From assembly GCF_031877795.1 (NCBI RefSeq), contig NC_133946.1:12561144-12625143 (forward strand): a DNA stretch of 64,000 nucleotides, read 5' to 3'. The notes beneath the pieces are model-generated. The model ran no database searches and was not told the DNA's origin. It saw only the letters and a program-made list of their open reading frames with translations. The translations under genes and the position numbers were made by a program. The DNA is from Strix aluco (lineage: Eukaryota > Chordata > Aves > Strigiformes > Strigidae). This document shows, piece after piece, positions 1-11,369 of this stretch. Each line of letters starts with the position of its first letter. The stretch's first letter is position 1.

Positions 1-139
1 CGCTGCCCCCAGCCTGGCAAGGGGGGAGCCCGGCCTCGAGGGGATGCCCCCACTTGGAGGAGGCTCTGGGGTGGGCCCTGGGAGCCTTGCAGGGGGGCTC
101 TGTCTTTCTGTGGGTGACGGCTGCGTCTCTGCCCCTCAG

Positions 140-1503
140 CTGAGCCGAGTGAACAGCCTGAAGGAGCCCAACTCCATCTGCGAGAGCAGCCGCCAGCCCA
201 ACTACCGCTCGGAGCCGAGCCTGGAGCCTGAGAGCTTCCGCTCACCCACCTTCGGCAAGAGCTTCCACTTCGACCCACTCTCCAGCGGCTCCCGCTCCTC
301 CAGCCTCAAGTCGGCCCAGGGCACGGGCTTCGAGATGGGCCACCTCCAGTCCATCCGCTCCGAGGGCACCACCTCCACCTCCTACAAGAGCCTGGTGAAC
401 CAGACGCGCAACGGCAGCCTGTCGTACGACAGCCTGTTGACGCCCTCCGACAGCCCTGACTTCGAGTCGGTGCAGGCGGGCCCGGAGCCCGACCCGCCGG
501 TGGGTTACACCTCACCCTTCCTCTCGGCCCGCATCGCCCAGCAGAGAGAGACCGACCTGCACGGCCGCTTCGCCGGCGCCGTCTCCCCCAAGCACGCGCC
601 GCCCCGTGAGCCCTCGCCCGTGCGCTATGACAATCTCTCCCGCCACATTGTGGCCTCCATCCAGGAGCGGGAGAAGCTGCTGCAGCAGCCGCCGGCCACG
701 GGCAGGGAGGAGGACGCGGGGCTGGCGGACTCGGGTCTCCAGTCGACGCCGGGCTCCAGCAACGCCCCCCGCACCAGCTCCTCCTCGGACGATTCGAAGC
801 GCTCGCCCCTGGGCAAGAACCCACTCACCCGCCCAGCCCCTCCCCGCTTCGGCAAGCCCGAGCCCCCCCACGCGCTCCGGGTGCGCTCCCTGGGCTCCCC
901 CGACCAACCCGCCGCCCCCCACCTGGGCAAATCCGTGTCTTACAGCAGCCAAAAACCAGCGTCTCAGGCCAGCGTCCCCGAGACGGAGGAGGTGGCCTTG
1001 CAGCCCTTACTGGCGCCAAAGTAAGTACCTGCCCAGCACCTGTTGTCCCCCACCTCGTTCCTCCGCACCAGCTCCTGGGGGCAGCAAAACGCCCCTGTAG
1101 CCTGGAGAGGGGTGAGGGAACCAACACACACCCCCCCCCCCCCCCCCCCGAACAGAGCGGGTGCCCCTGGGCCACCCCCCGGGCCTCTCAGGGAGCTGGA
1201 GCGGCACGGGGGGGCCGGCGGGGGGCAGGGCCAGGGCTGTGCTGGCAGCCAGGGTCTCTCCCAGGGGTGACAGCAGCCCCGCGGCACCCCACTCCCTCCC
1301 CACCTCACGCCGTGTCCGTCCGTCCTTCCCTCCCCAGGGACGAGGTACAGATGAGAACAGCCTACAGCAAGTCCAACGGGCAGCCCAAGAGCCTGGGCTC
1401 GGCCCCCCCGGGCCCGGGGCCGGTGCCACTCAGCAGCCCCACGCGTGGAGGCGTCAAGAAGGTCTCTGGCGTGGGGGGTACCACCTACGAGATCTCGGTA
1501 TGA
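140..1503 (+). CDS. ZDHHC5: ZDHHC5 palmitoyltransferase, C-terminal two coding exons (partial)
   Basis: Coding exons are 140-1020 (acceptor CAG at 137-139, donor GTAAGT at 1021) and 1338-1503 (acceptor CCCAG, stop TGA 1501-1503); the junction keeps phase (AA|G = Lys). The protein reads [16 protein letters not shown] through [18 protein letters not shown] to a C-terminal TTYEISV, as in human ZDHHC5. This is only the long disordered Ser/Pro-rich cytoplasmic tail. The transmembrane segments and the catalytic DHHC cysteine-rich domain must lie left of the window. ZDHHC5 is a plasma-membrane S-acyltransferase. The terminal EISV is the known PDZ-binding ligand used for PSD-95/GRIP-type partners and is conserved here. 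The tail keeps the [14 protein letters not shown] phospho-rich patch. The gene is convergent with MED19. Identification is from recalled human protein and is very secure. Confidence 0.96.
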
Positions 1504-2845
1504 GGGGCAGAGCCGCTCGCCCCCCGCCTCCTCCCCGCCCGCCCCGAGGGACGTTCTGCGGCCGGACGCTCTGCAGACTCCAGCGAGAGCCGGATTGGGG
1601 GGAAACGGGCCCGCGGCCCCCTCTGCTTCTCTCTTTCTCCACCCCTCCCGGGACCTGGGGGGCTGACACCCCCCCTGCCCGCCGAGGACTGCCGCCGGCA
1701 GCCGCCCCGGCCAGGCGCGGGGCCGGGGGGGGCCGTGTCCTGCAGCCGCGCGCCCCGGCACCATCTCGGCTGGGCCAGCCACTTGTGGGCCTTGTGCAAT
1801 CAATCGCTCGCCTAGCGTGGTAGGAATGGATTGTTTTTAAACCAGAATACTTTTTTTTATTATTATTGTTACGGATTCTATTTTTTTTCTCTTTCTGAGT
1901 TACCAGGTGTGTGTATATATAAATATCTATATATATAAATATAAATATTAAAAAAAAAAAAGCAGAAATTATATATCTTACCCAGAGAGAGGAAGAAACT
2001 ACCCGTTCCCTGCCCAGGGCCTGGGCCCCCGCCTCGTCCCCGTCCCTGAAGGAGGGATGTGGGGCCGGGGCTGCCCCCCGCGTTCCCGGAACAAGCTGGG
2101 GCGGGTGCCTGGTGCTACTCCCCCTGCTCTGAAGTGGGGCCGGCAGGGCCGTGGGATGGCAGGTGCCCCCCTGGGGTGCCCTGTCCCCCCGCCAAAGACC
2201 GAGGTGCTTCCAGCCGAGGACGCTCCCCTCCCCGGTTCTTTGCTTGAGAAGCCTCCAGCCTCCAGTCCTCCCTCCTGGGGCCGCAGCAGCCCGTGCAGGA
2301 GGAAGGGCCGAGGGGCAGACCCCTCCCCGCACACCCCCAAACCCAACCGCCAGCTGGCGCGGTGGGCGCTGGCTGGCAAGGAGAAATGCTCGCAGGCTCC
2401 AGCCTTTCCCCACCTGCGGTTTTTGCTCTTTTTATGTTTCCCCAGGGTTTGTGTTGGTGGAGGTGGGTGGGGGGGGGCTGTTTTTGTTGGGTTTGGGTTG
2501 TTGTTTTTTTTAAATGGGTCTGATAGGGTTTTCTCGCTGTCACGTGGTTGTTTTTATTTCCGTTTGGGGAAGAGGAAGGCCAGCAGGGCACATCCCCATA
2601 AAGCAATATTTTCTCATCACATGCCAAAAACAAAAATGCAGCCAAGGAGCCCAGTGCTCCCCATCCCCCGCCCCTGCCTGGGCCAACCACCCCACGCAGG
2701 GGCCCACAAAACTTCAGGCACTACTTGACTCTTTCTCTACGGCAATATCTCTCCCGTGGCCTCTGCAGAGCCACACCATTGTTTTTTTATTATTATTAGC
2801 CATTTTAAAAACGAGGAATAAAAGGATATTTAATGAGCCACCCCG
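1504..2845 (+). other. ZDHHC5: ZDHHC5 3'UTR
   Basis: This non-coding stretch runs from the ZDHHC5 stop to the AATAAA at 2817-2822. It holds T-rich tracts and an AT block around 1846-1980 with TATATAAATA-type repeats, which contrasts with the GC-rich surroundings. The poly(A) site should fall near 2835-2845. No independent coding signal is seen. Confidence 0.8.
2817..2822 (+). terminator. ZDHHC5: AATAAA poly(A) signal of ZDHHC5
   Basis: A canonical AATAAA sits about 1.3 kb after the ZDHHC5 stop, with a GT-rich stretch (gcgtgtgctttgttt) about 30 nt downstream. It is the only canonical signal seen between ZDHHC5 and MED19 on this strand. Confidence 0.75.
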
Positions 2846-3450
2846 GCGGGCATGCGTGTGCTTTGTTTAGCGTCCAGGAACGAAGGAGCCCCTGGAGGGC
2901 TCCTGTCCTTCAGGGTCTCGGCCTTCCCCCCTTCCTCCCAAGGGCCCGAGGAGAGCTGAGCCTGTGGTCCCGTTTTGGGGAGGCACCTCCTCAGGGTGCT
3001 TTTGGGAAAGCCCTACTCCCACGGAAGGTAAGGTTTTCTCAGGGCATGAGGAAAGCGGCTCTGGGGAAGGTGTCACAGGAGCCGGTGAGGCTGGGGATCC
3101 TGCAGGAGACGCTGGCACCAAAGGAGGACGTTGGCGTCATGCCATGGCTGCTGCCGGAGCTCCTGCGGGGACGCGGTGCCTCTCCAGGGTCACTCCAGTC
3201 CTCGCCAGGCCTGGGAGGGGCAGGGGAGCACAGAGCCCCCCAGCCCAGCTGCCAAAGCCAAGGCAGGAGCCCCCCCAGCCCTGCCCAGGCAGGAGAGGGG
3301 GGAGACAGGCTGAGAGCTGGGGCAGGAGCTCAGCCACGATCTTCCACCCCAGGCCACAGTGCGTTGGGGCAGCACCGACCCCGCACGCCCTGTGTCCTCG
3401 CTGTGACGGCTGAGGGTCACAGCAGCCGCTGCCACCAACCCCTCCTTGGA
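2846..3450. other. Spacer between convergent ZDHHC5 and MED19
   Basis: About 600 bp of GC-rich sequence lie between the two facing 3' ends. Open frames on both strands have no recognisable homology and look like by-products of GC content. Nothing further is seen. Confidence 0.6.
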
Positions 3451-3457
3451 GCAGAGA

Positions 3458-3463
3458 CTTTAA
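3458..3463 (-). terminator. MED19: ATTAAA-type poly(A) signal of MED19
   Basis: TTTAAT on the plus strand reads ATTAAA on the minus strand, about 280 nt past the MED19 stop. ATTAAA is the commonest variant of the canonical signal, and no canonical one is closer. Confidence 0.55.
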
Positions 3464-3739
3464 TTAAAAGGTGACTAAAAAAGAGAGACCCCGAAGCACA
3501 GGGTGGTTTTGGTATAAAAGCCAAGGTCGGCGATGCCAGTGCCAGCAGGGTCTGTGTCCCCTGGTCCCAGCTGGCTGCACAACGCAAGTGGGGGGCTACG
3601 GGGGTGTCCTCTCTGCTGGGGGGGGCGCAGGCCAGCCCGAGCCCCCCTGCCGAGCGCTGCAGGAGGGACGAGTCCCTCCCAGGTCAGTCAGGGCCGTTCC
3701 CGTCGGCTGGGGGATCCCCGGGGCGGCGCCGGCGCGGCC

Positions 3740-5259
3740 TCACCGCAAACTGCTGCTGCTGCTGGCCTGGGAGCTGCCCACCCCCGGGTGCTCCGGGCTG
3801 TGCCGGTTCTGTGGAGGAAGCACAGACACGTCTCGTGAGACCTGCGTGACAGCAGCACCCCCGGGGAACGGCCGCTTGCTGGCTCTGGGCCCTGCTGCCA
3901 CCTGGGCCACGCTCACGGGTGGGCACAGGCTGGGCTGGACCCCAGCTCTCCTCACCCACCTTCTTTTTCTTCTTCTCTTTCTTCTTCCTCTTCCGTTCTG
4001 GATCCTCCTCTTTTTTCTTCTTTTTCTTCTTGTGGTCGGAGTCCGAGGGGGTTTCTGGAGAAATGAGAGCACTGGATGAGCGGAGCATCCTCCAGCGTGG
4101 GATGGAAGAGGGGGCGGCTGCGGCAGCGAGGCGCAGCCCCTCACCTGGGGGGACGGGATCCTGGGTGCGGCTCTGCTTGTGCTTGTGCTTGTTCTTCTTC
4201 TTGGGCGGCTGGATGTGCATCAGCCGGCACTGCTCGGGCAGCTGCGGAGAGCAGACGGGGCTGGTCAGGCCAGGCCGGGCCCCTCCTGCCCCGCTGCCTC
4301 CAGCCCCAGCAGCCGCCCCCCCGCTCGCAGCCCCGCGCTCACCGGGCCGGCGTGGAGGCGGAAGCCGGTCAGCATGGTGCCGGTGAGGGGGGTGAAGGAG
4401 CTGCCGCAGATGGGGGGCTTCTCGATGAGGGAGCGCAGGCTGCTGTTGTCATGGGAGCCGGGCAGGTCGATCATGCCGGGCAGGTCGGGGAGGAAGTTGC
4501 TGAGCTTCTCCTTCACCTTCTTGCCGCAGAACTTGTTGTAGGCGTGCTCCAGGTTGTAGTGCGTGATCAGGTTGGTGCTGCCTGTCAGCTCCGTGGTGCC
4601 TGCGCCCGCCGCGGGCAGGAGATGGGGGGGTGCTGCCGCCCAGAGGGGCCCCCGCCCCGCTCCCCGCCCCCGCCCCAGCACTGGGGACCCCCCACCCCAC
4701 TCCCCGGGCACCGCGACACCCCGGCCGTGCTCCCCACCCCCCCCGGCGACCCCCCCAGTCTCGATCTCCTCCCCGCCCCCAGCACCGGGACCCCCCAGCC
4801 TCGCTCTCCCGGCCCCGGGGACCCCCCGCTCCCCGGTCAGGCCCCCCCCCAAGGCCTCATTTCCCCACTCGACAGCGAGCTGCTTAGTTCCGCCCCCTGC
4901 ACGGTCATTGGCCTGCCGCGCCGTCAGTTCACGCCTCCCCGCCCACCATCCCCTCTCTTCATTGGCCCGCCGCGCCGCCAGTTACCGCCGCGGCCCAGCT
5001 CCGCCGCGCCGATTGGCTGAGCGAGACGCCCGCCCCCCGCGCTGCGGCCCCGCCCCGCACCTGGCAGCTCCCGCAGCAGGTAGAAGGGGCCGCCGGCGGC
5101 CTTGCGGGCCGCGTCCTCGCCCGGCGGCGGCGCGGCGGCGGCGGGGGGCGGCGCGGCCCCAGCGCCCGGCGCCTTGGCGGGCCCGAAGCCCAGGGCGGCG
5201 GCGGCGGCGGCGGCGGGCGGCGGCTCGGCCCCGCCGAACAGCGCCGAGAAATTCTCCAT
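3740..5259 (-). CDS. MED19: Mediator complex subunit 19
   Basis: Five coding exons on the minus strand: 5259-5061, 4599-4343, 4241-4145, 4054-3960 and 3808-3740 (stop TGA). All junctions are GT-AG and in phase, giving 238 aa (human 244). MED19 is a Mediator head-module subunit linking activators and REST-type repressors to RNA polymerase II in the nucleus. The N-terminus MENFSALFGG leads into an Ala/Pro-rich spacer. The conserved core follows: GPFYLLRELPG, ELTGSTNLITHYNLEHAYNK, KLSNFLPDLPGMIDLPGSHD and SLIEKPPI. The tail holds KKKNKHKHKQSRTQDPVPP, a Lys-rich block with alternating K and E/R, and ends SSQASSSSSLR as in human. The N-terminal low-complexity region is Ala-rich where the human one is more Pro-rich. 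The gene is head-to-head with TMX2: the start codons are 285 bp apart. Confidence 0.97.
4906..5016 (-). promoter_or_regulatory. Repeated CCAAT-box units in MED19 intron 1
   Basis: Three inverted CCAAT boxes (ATTGG on plus at 4907-4911, 4961-4965 and 5012-5016) lie within MED19 intron 1. The first two sit in near-identical 24-nt direct copies (4906-4929 and 4960-4983, two mismatches) starting CATTGGCC and ending CAGTT. These are NF-Y type sites; activity is inferred. Confidence 0.5.
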
Positions 5260-5543
5260 CTTCCCGGCGTGCCCCGCGCGGGGCCGTCCCGCCCCGCCGC
5301 GATTAGCCGAGCGCCACACAGGCCACGCCCACTGCCCCCGTTGCTAAGGGAGACTCAGTCCCGGCCTTCTGATTGGCCGCTTCTCTCTTCCCACCTCATT
5401 GGCCCGCCGGGGCATGGGCCGTGCTTGATAGCGTCGCTCGCTATTGGCTAGCGTGGAAGAAGTCCCGCCTCCCACAGACGAGCAGGAGAGCGACCCAATA
5501 GGCGCGTGGCGGCTGTACGGCGGCCGGGAGAGCGGAGGGGAAG
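5260..5543. promoter_or_regulatory. Bidirectional MED19/TMX2 CpG-island promoter
   Basis: Only 284 bp separate the two start codons. Four CCAAT boxes lie here: ATTGG at 5372-5376, 5398-5402 and 5443-5447, and CCAAT at 5495-5499. There is no TATA box. The TMX2 start sits in a YY1-like context (GAAGATGGCGG, 5540-5550). This layout is typical of divergent housekeeping promoters. Confidence 0.75.
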
Positions 5544-7791
<2,248 letters not shown>

Positions 7792-8006
7792 ACGCTGCCC
7801 CGCGCTGTCACCCCTCACCGTGTCACTGTCACCCGCGTGACACCGGCCCCACGGGCCCTGCCTGGGCCCGCGCTGGGCGGGGGAAGGTCCCGGCTGAGCC
7901 CCAAGGGAGCCCCCCCGCCCCGTGGGGTGGGACCCGCTGCGGGCAGGGACAGGCAGGGCCGCGGGACAGACCCGGCCCTCGGTTAACGCTCATCCTCATC
8001 GCTGAC

Positions 8007-8012
8007 AATAAA
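8007..8012 (+). terminator. TMX2: AATAAA poly(A) signal of TMX2
   Basis: A canonical AATAAA lies 216 nt after the TMX2 stop. A GU-containing hexanucleotide repeat begins three bases later. Confidence 0.85.
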
Positions 8013-8015
8013 CGG

Positions 8016-8063
8016 TCCGTGTCCGTGTCCGTGTCCGTGTCCGTGTCCGTGTCCGTGTCCGTG
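8016..8063 (+). repeat. (TCCGTG)8 hexanucleotide microsatellite
   Basis: Eight perfect tandem copies of TCCGTG (48 bp). They start 3 bp after the TMX2 poly(A) signal, so the likely cleavage site and its GU-rich downstream element fall inside the repeat. Confidence 0.95.
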
Positions 8064-8139
8064 GGCTGGCGCGGGGGACCCGAGGCCTGTCTGGGGGCGG
8101 GGCTTACCGCCGGAGGCGGGGCCTCCGCGAAGGCGCCGC

Positions 8140-8427
8140 CCTGCCATTGGCTGCACGGTGGGGAGGGGGAGCGGCGGGCGCGCGGGCGGAACCACTGACT
8201 CAGCGGCGGGGGGGTTGTTAGCGCGGGCCGGGCCCCCCCCCATCGCTGACCCGGGAAGGGCCGGGGGGTCCCGCGGGGAGCAGCGGGGTGTTAGCGCGGC
8301 CCGGCCCGCGGGCTCCGGAGCGCCGTTCAGCCCCGATTGCCCCTTTCCACCTCCGCCACCCCCCCCCCCCGGGGGCCCGAGTGGCGGAGTCCGGCGGGGC
8401 GCCCCCGGCACGTGGTCGGCGCGGCAG
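8140..8427 (+). promoter_or_regulatory. SELENOH: SELENOH promoter and probable 5' non-coding exon
   Basis: A CpG-rich block holds a CCATTGG box at 8143-8149 and an ARE/MARE-type TGACTCAGC at 8196-8204. A strong donor (GGCAG|GTAGGA) at 8428 pairs with an acceptor CCCCAG at 8764-8769, immediately before the coding ATG. A short 5'UTR exon ending at 8427 is therefore likely. The transcription start was not determined. Confidence 0.5.
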
Positions 8428-8770
8428 GTAGGAGAAGGCGCGGCCGGGGGCTCCATCCCCCGGTGGCGGGACCCGGGACCCCCTTTCCCACCCGCACACC
8501 GCGGCGGGATTCCTGGGGACCCCCCCCTTCCCGCCCTCCATCGCAGAATCCCAGTGGGGGACCCCCCCTTTCCCGCCCCTGGGGGATCCCCGGGAACGCG
8601 CCCTTCCTGACCCCCCCCCCCCAGCAGGATCCCTGCGGGGACCCCCCTTTCGCCCCCCGCCCCCGATAGCGGCACCCCCGGGTCCCCGCCTTCCCGCTTC
8701 CCACTGCGGGACCCCGGGGTGCCCCCCCGCCCTTGCCCAGTCCCCCCCCCGCCCCGCGGCTCTCCCCAGG

Positions 8771-9328
8771 ATGGCTCCCCGCGGGAGGAAGCGCGGGGCC
8801 CAGCAGCAGCCGCCGGCGACCGAGGCACCGGAGCCGGCCGGAGCCCCGCAGAAACGGGCCCGTGCCCAGGGCGACAGCAGCCCGGGGGGCACCGGCCCCC
8901 GCGTCGTCATCGAGCACTGGTGAGCCGGCCCGAGTGCCAACGGGGCGGGGGGGGGGTGTCCTTGGGGCGCCCCCACGGGGGTGCTGACCCCGCCGTGTCG
9001 CCCCAGCAAGAGCTGACGAGTGTTCGGGCGCAACGCGGCGGCGGTGAGCGAGGCCCTGCGCGGGGCCGTGGCCCACCTCCCCGTGGACATCAACCCCCGG
9101 CAGCCGCGCAGGAACAGCTTCGAGGTGTCCCTGGTGAAGGAGGACGGCAGCAGTGAGTGGGGGGGGTAAGGGGGGGCGGCGGGGGGCTCCCCGGCACCCC
9201 TGACCTTACCCGCCTTGCCCTCCCCAGCCGTGGAGCTGTGGAGCGGCATTGGGAAGGGTCCCCCCCGCAAGCTCAAGTTCCCCCAACCGGAGGCCGTGGT
9301 GGAAGCCCTGAAGAGCAGTTTGGCGTAG
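8771..9328 (+). CDS. SELENOH: Selenoprotein H (in-frame TGA = Sec)
   Basis: Three coding exons: 8771-8919, 9007-9152 and 9228-9328 (stop TAG 9326-9328), in phase, 131 residues counting Sec. The protein starts MAPRGRKRG like human selenoprotein H, a nuclear/nucleolar redox protein with a thioredoxin-like fold and DNA binding. The redox motif reads C-K-S-U: the Cys codon spans the first junction (TG|C) and TGA at 9014-9016 encodes Sec, followed by RVFGRNAAAVSEAL (human RVYGRNAAALSQAL). The rest matches too: NSFEVSLVKEDGS, ELWSGIGKGPPRKLKFPQPE. The N-terminal basic region is Gln/Pro-rich and differs from mammals. A further intron (9342-9414) lies in the 3'UTR. Conventional translation would stop at the TGA, so automated annotation may truncate or miss this gene. 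Confidence 0.95.
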
Positions 9329-9434
9329 AGGCGGCAGCCGGGTGAGCGGGGACGGGGACAGGATAGGGATGGGGACGGGATGGGGACCACACGCCAACCA
9401 CCCTCTCCCCACAGCCAAGCCGGGACCGGCACCC

Positions 9435-9520
9435 GCGGCACAAGCGTCCATGAAGAGGCGAGATGAAGTGGGGGGCACCCGCCAGCCCCAGTCCCGTCTC
9501 CGATGCTGCAGCTCGGCCGC
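9435..9520 (+). promoter_or_regulatory. SELENOH: Candidate SECIS element (SELENOH 3'UTR)
   Basis: Within the last exon, an ATGA quartet strand (9450-9453) and a CGAT partner (9501-9504) flank a helix: GAGGCG (9455-9460) pairs with CGTCTC (9495-9500), then a mismatch, then GAT. Unpaired AA follows at 9466-9467, twelve nt after the ATGA, which is normal SECIS spacing. The apical part can form an extra TGGGG/CCCCA stem (type II form). The lower stem can pair GCGGC with GCCGC. The structure was folded by eye. Confidence 0.7.
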
Positions 9521-9577
9521 CAGCAGCCGGACCCCCCAGCTCCCCCCGCATCCCCCCCTGTGCCCCCGTTGTTCCCC

Positions 9578-9583
9578 AATAAA
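9578..9583 (+). terminator. SELENOH: AATAAA poly(A) signal of SELENOH
   Basis: A canonical AATAAA lies 250 nt after the SELENOH stop and about 75 nt after the SECIS candidate. Confidence 0.85.
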
Positions 9584-9623
9584 GCTCGGCAGCCCCACAG
9601 CGCAGCTCTGCCAGTTCCAGCGC

Positions 9624-9629
9624 TTTATT
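9624..9629 (-). terminator. BTBD18: AATAAA poly(A) signal of BTBD18
   Basis: TTTATT on plus reads AATAAA on minus, about 100 nt beyond the BTBD18 stop. It is only 40 bp from the facing SELENOH signal, so the two 3' ends abut or overlap. Confidence 0.8.
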
Positions 9630-9727
9630 TCAACACCACTCGGCCTGGGGCTGGTGCAGCCCCTCCGCCTGGGGTGAGGGCAGCCCTGCCAGCATTGCCC
9701 TGAGCGCAGGGGGGCAGAGCCGGCCCC

Positions 9728-10806
9728 CTAGGTGAGAACGTCCACCTCCTCCTCATCTGACTCAGATGAGGGGCAAGGCCAGACGCAGACGGTGCCGGGG
9801 GGCAGGCACGGCTCCACCGACCCCACATCCACCTCCTCCTCCTTGGGGTCACCTGGGGGGTTTCCCGGGGGTACCACCTGCCCGCAGCTGTGCTGGGGTG
9901 TGGGCGGCACCCGGCCGTGCTTCCTCCGGGCCGCCCAGCGCGGGGAGCCCCTGCGCACTTGCCCCAGTGCGCCCCCATCTCGGGGGGGCCGCGGTTCCGC
10001 CACACCCCTAGCGCCAGGCGCGGTGGGGGACTGCTTCTCCCTCACCACCTCCCAGCACCCCGCCTTCTCCACCTTCCGCAGCTTCACCCGCCTCAGGGGG
10101 CTGGAGCACGTGGTCCCCAGAGAGTGTGGCTGCCCCAGCGGGGGTTCCCCGGTGCTCCCGGGGAGGACACCAGCACGGCCGGGCTCAGCCCCGCCAGCCG
10201 CCGCCAGGGGGGAGCCATGCTGGGGGGGCTGCAGGCAGGAGCGGTTGAGGTGCCGCTGGGGTCCTGGCCTCACCAGGCGTCCCCCCCAGAGCTGCAGTGA
10301 CTCAAGCTCGGTGATGCGGAGGCGGCGGGCAGCTGCCAGCACCTCCTGCACCTCCTCCTGCGTGGCCTCCAGCTCGGCTGTGTAGAGAAAGCCCACCAGT
10401 TTGCGCAGCACCCCAATCTTCACCCCCCTCAGCTCCAGCACCACCCTGTGACCCCGGGGGGGCAGCTCCCGGCCCAGCTGCTCCATGAAGAAGGGGCTGC
10501 AGACTGAGAGGACGCAGCAGTGGGCCACCACCGCCTCACCTGAAAAGCAGTAGCATCTGTCACTGCCCTGCAGCCCCCCACCGCTGCCCGCTGCTCTCCC
10601 TGATCCTCCCTGGGGGGCTGCAGGGACCCTGCCCGCCGGTCCCTGAGCAGCTGGGGGGGCCAGGCTGCCCGCTCACCTTCGGCCTGCAGGACCACGTCGC
10701 AGAAGACATCATCTCGCTGCTGCTGCTGGTGGAGGTGCTGGAAGGCCGTCCGGAGCATGCGGGTGCTGCGGTAGAGCAGCCTCCGGGTGCGCGACGGCGA
10801 CCCCAT
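9728..10806 (-). CDS. BTBD18: BTB domain containing 18, compact form
   Basis: Two coding exons: 10806-10677 and 10539-9728 (stop TAG), junction in phase (GAA G|GT), 313 aa. The protein starts MGSPSRTRRLLYRSTRMLRT and carries a BTB/POZ domain (DVFCDVVLQAEGE, AHCCVLSVCSPFF, VVLELRGVKIGVLRKLVGFL, QEEVQEVLAAARRLRI). Two later blocks also match human BTBD18: RVKLRKVEKAGCWEVV, and a very acidic terminal DEEEVDV. Human BTBD18 is roughly 710 aa, so about 400 residues of the central and C-terminal low-complexity region are absent. In mouse, BTBD18 is a nuclear factor promoting transcription elongation at pachytene piRNA loci; whether the short form does this is unknown. Order and orientation beside SELENOH and CTNND1 match human. 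Confidence 0.9.
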
Positions 10807-11224
10807 GGCACCCTGCGGGGACACGGGGATCAGCTCCCGCCGCCCCCGCCTCGGCATGGCCCGGGGGGTTTGGGGCTGGGCCGCGGTGGGGCCCGCGGGT
10901 CCGTCCAGCGCCGCTGCAAAGGCCGCGCCGGGCCCCACGGGCCGTGCGACACCCCACGTGTTCCTGCGGCTCCGCTCGGCCACCAGGGGGCGCCAGCCAC
11001 GGCGGTTTTTGGGGGAAAAAGGGCGGGTTTGGCGCCCTCGGCCTGTCCCCGGCCTGGGGCGAGGCCGCAGGCCCCTGGCCCCCGCGTACCTGCCGGCGTG
11101 GAGATGGCGGGGGTGGGGGGGGTGGAGGCTGCCGCCCAGAGGCCGGGCACCGGCACCGCACGGGAAGGGGCCGCGGCCTCGCGCCCGCCGCCTCACGTGG
11201 CCCGGCGGCTCGCCCCGCCCCGCC

Positions 11225-11369
11225 CCGCCATTGGCCCGCCCCATCAGCCAATCGCGCCCCTCCCGCCAATGGCGGCGCGGCTGGGGCTGCGGCGGGAAGG
11301 CCGTGAGGACGGCGGGGTGGCTGAGGGGAGGTGGATCACCCGCCATGGCGGCGGCAGAGCGCTGTGGGG
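11225..11369. promoter_or_regulatory. BTBD18 CCAAT promoter with possible divergent first exon
   Basis: CCAAT boxes lie in both orientations at 11230-11234, 11248-11252 and 11266-11270, upstream of BTBD18. On the plus strand a YY1-like CGCCATGGCGGCGGC (11341-11355) is followed by a donor-like GTGAGG at 11370. This could be the first exon of a rightward transcript: a CTNND1 alternative 5' exon or a divergent non-coding RNA. Confidence 0.4.

Noticed and set aside
1131-1149. Poly-C tract in the last ZDHHC5 intron as a functional element
   Set aside because: It is a simple homopolymer run with no supporting context, probably slippage or assembly noise.
8771-9016. SELENOH as a pseudogene or truncated protein because of the in-frame TGA
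   Set aside because: The TGA is at the exact Sec position, the downstream sequence is conserved, and a SECIS candidate is present.
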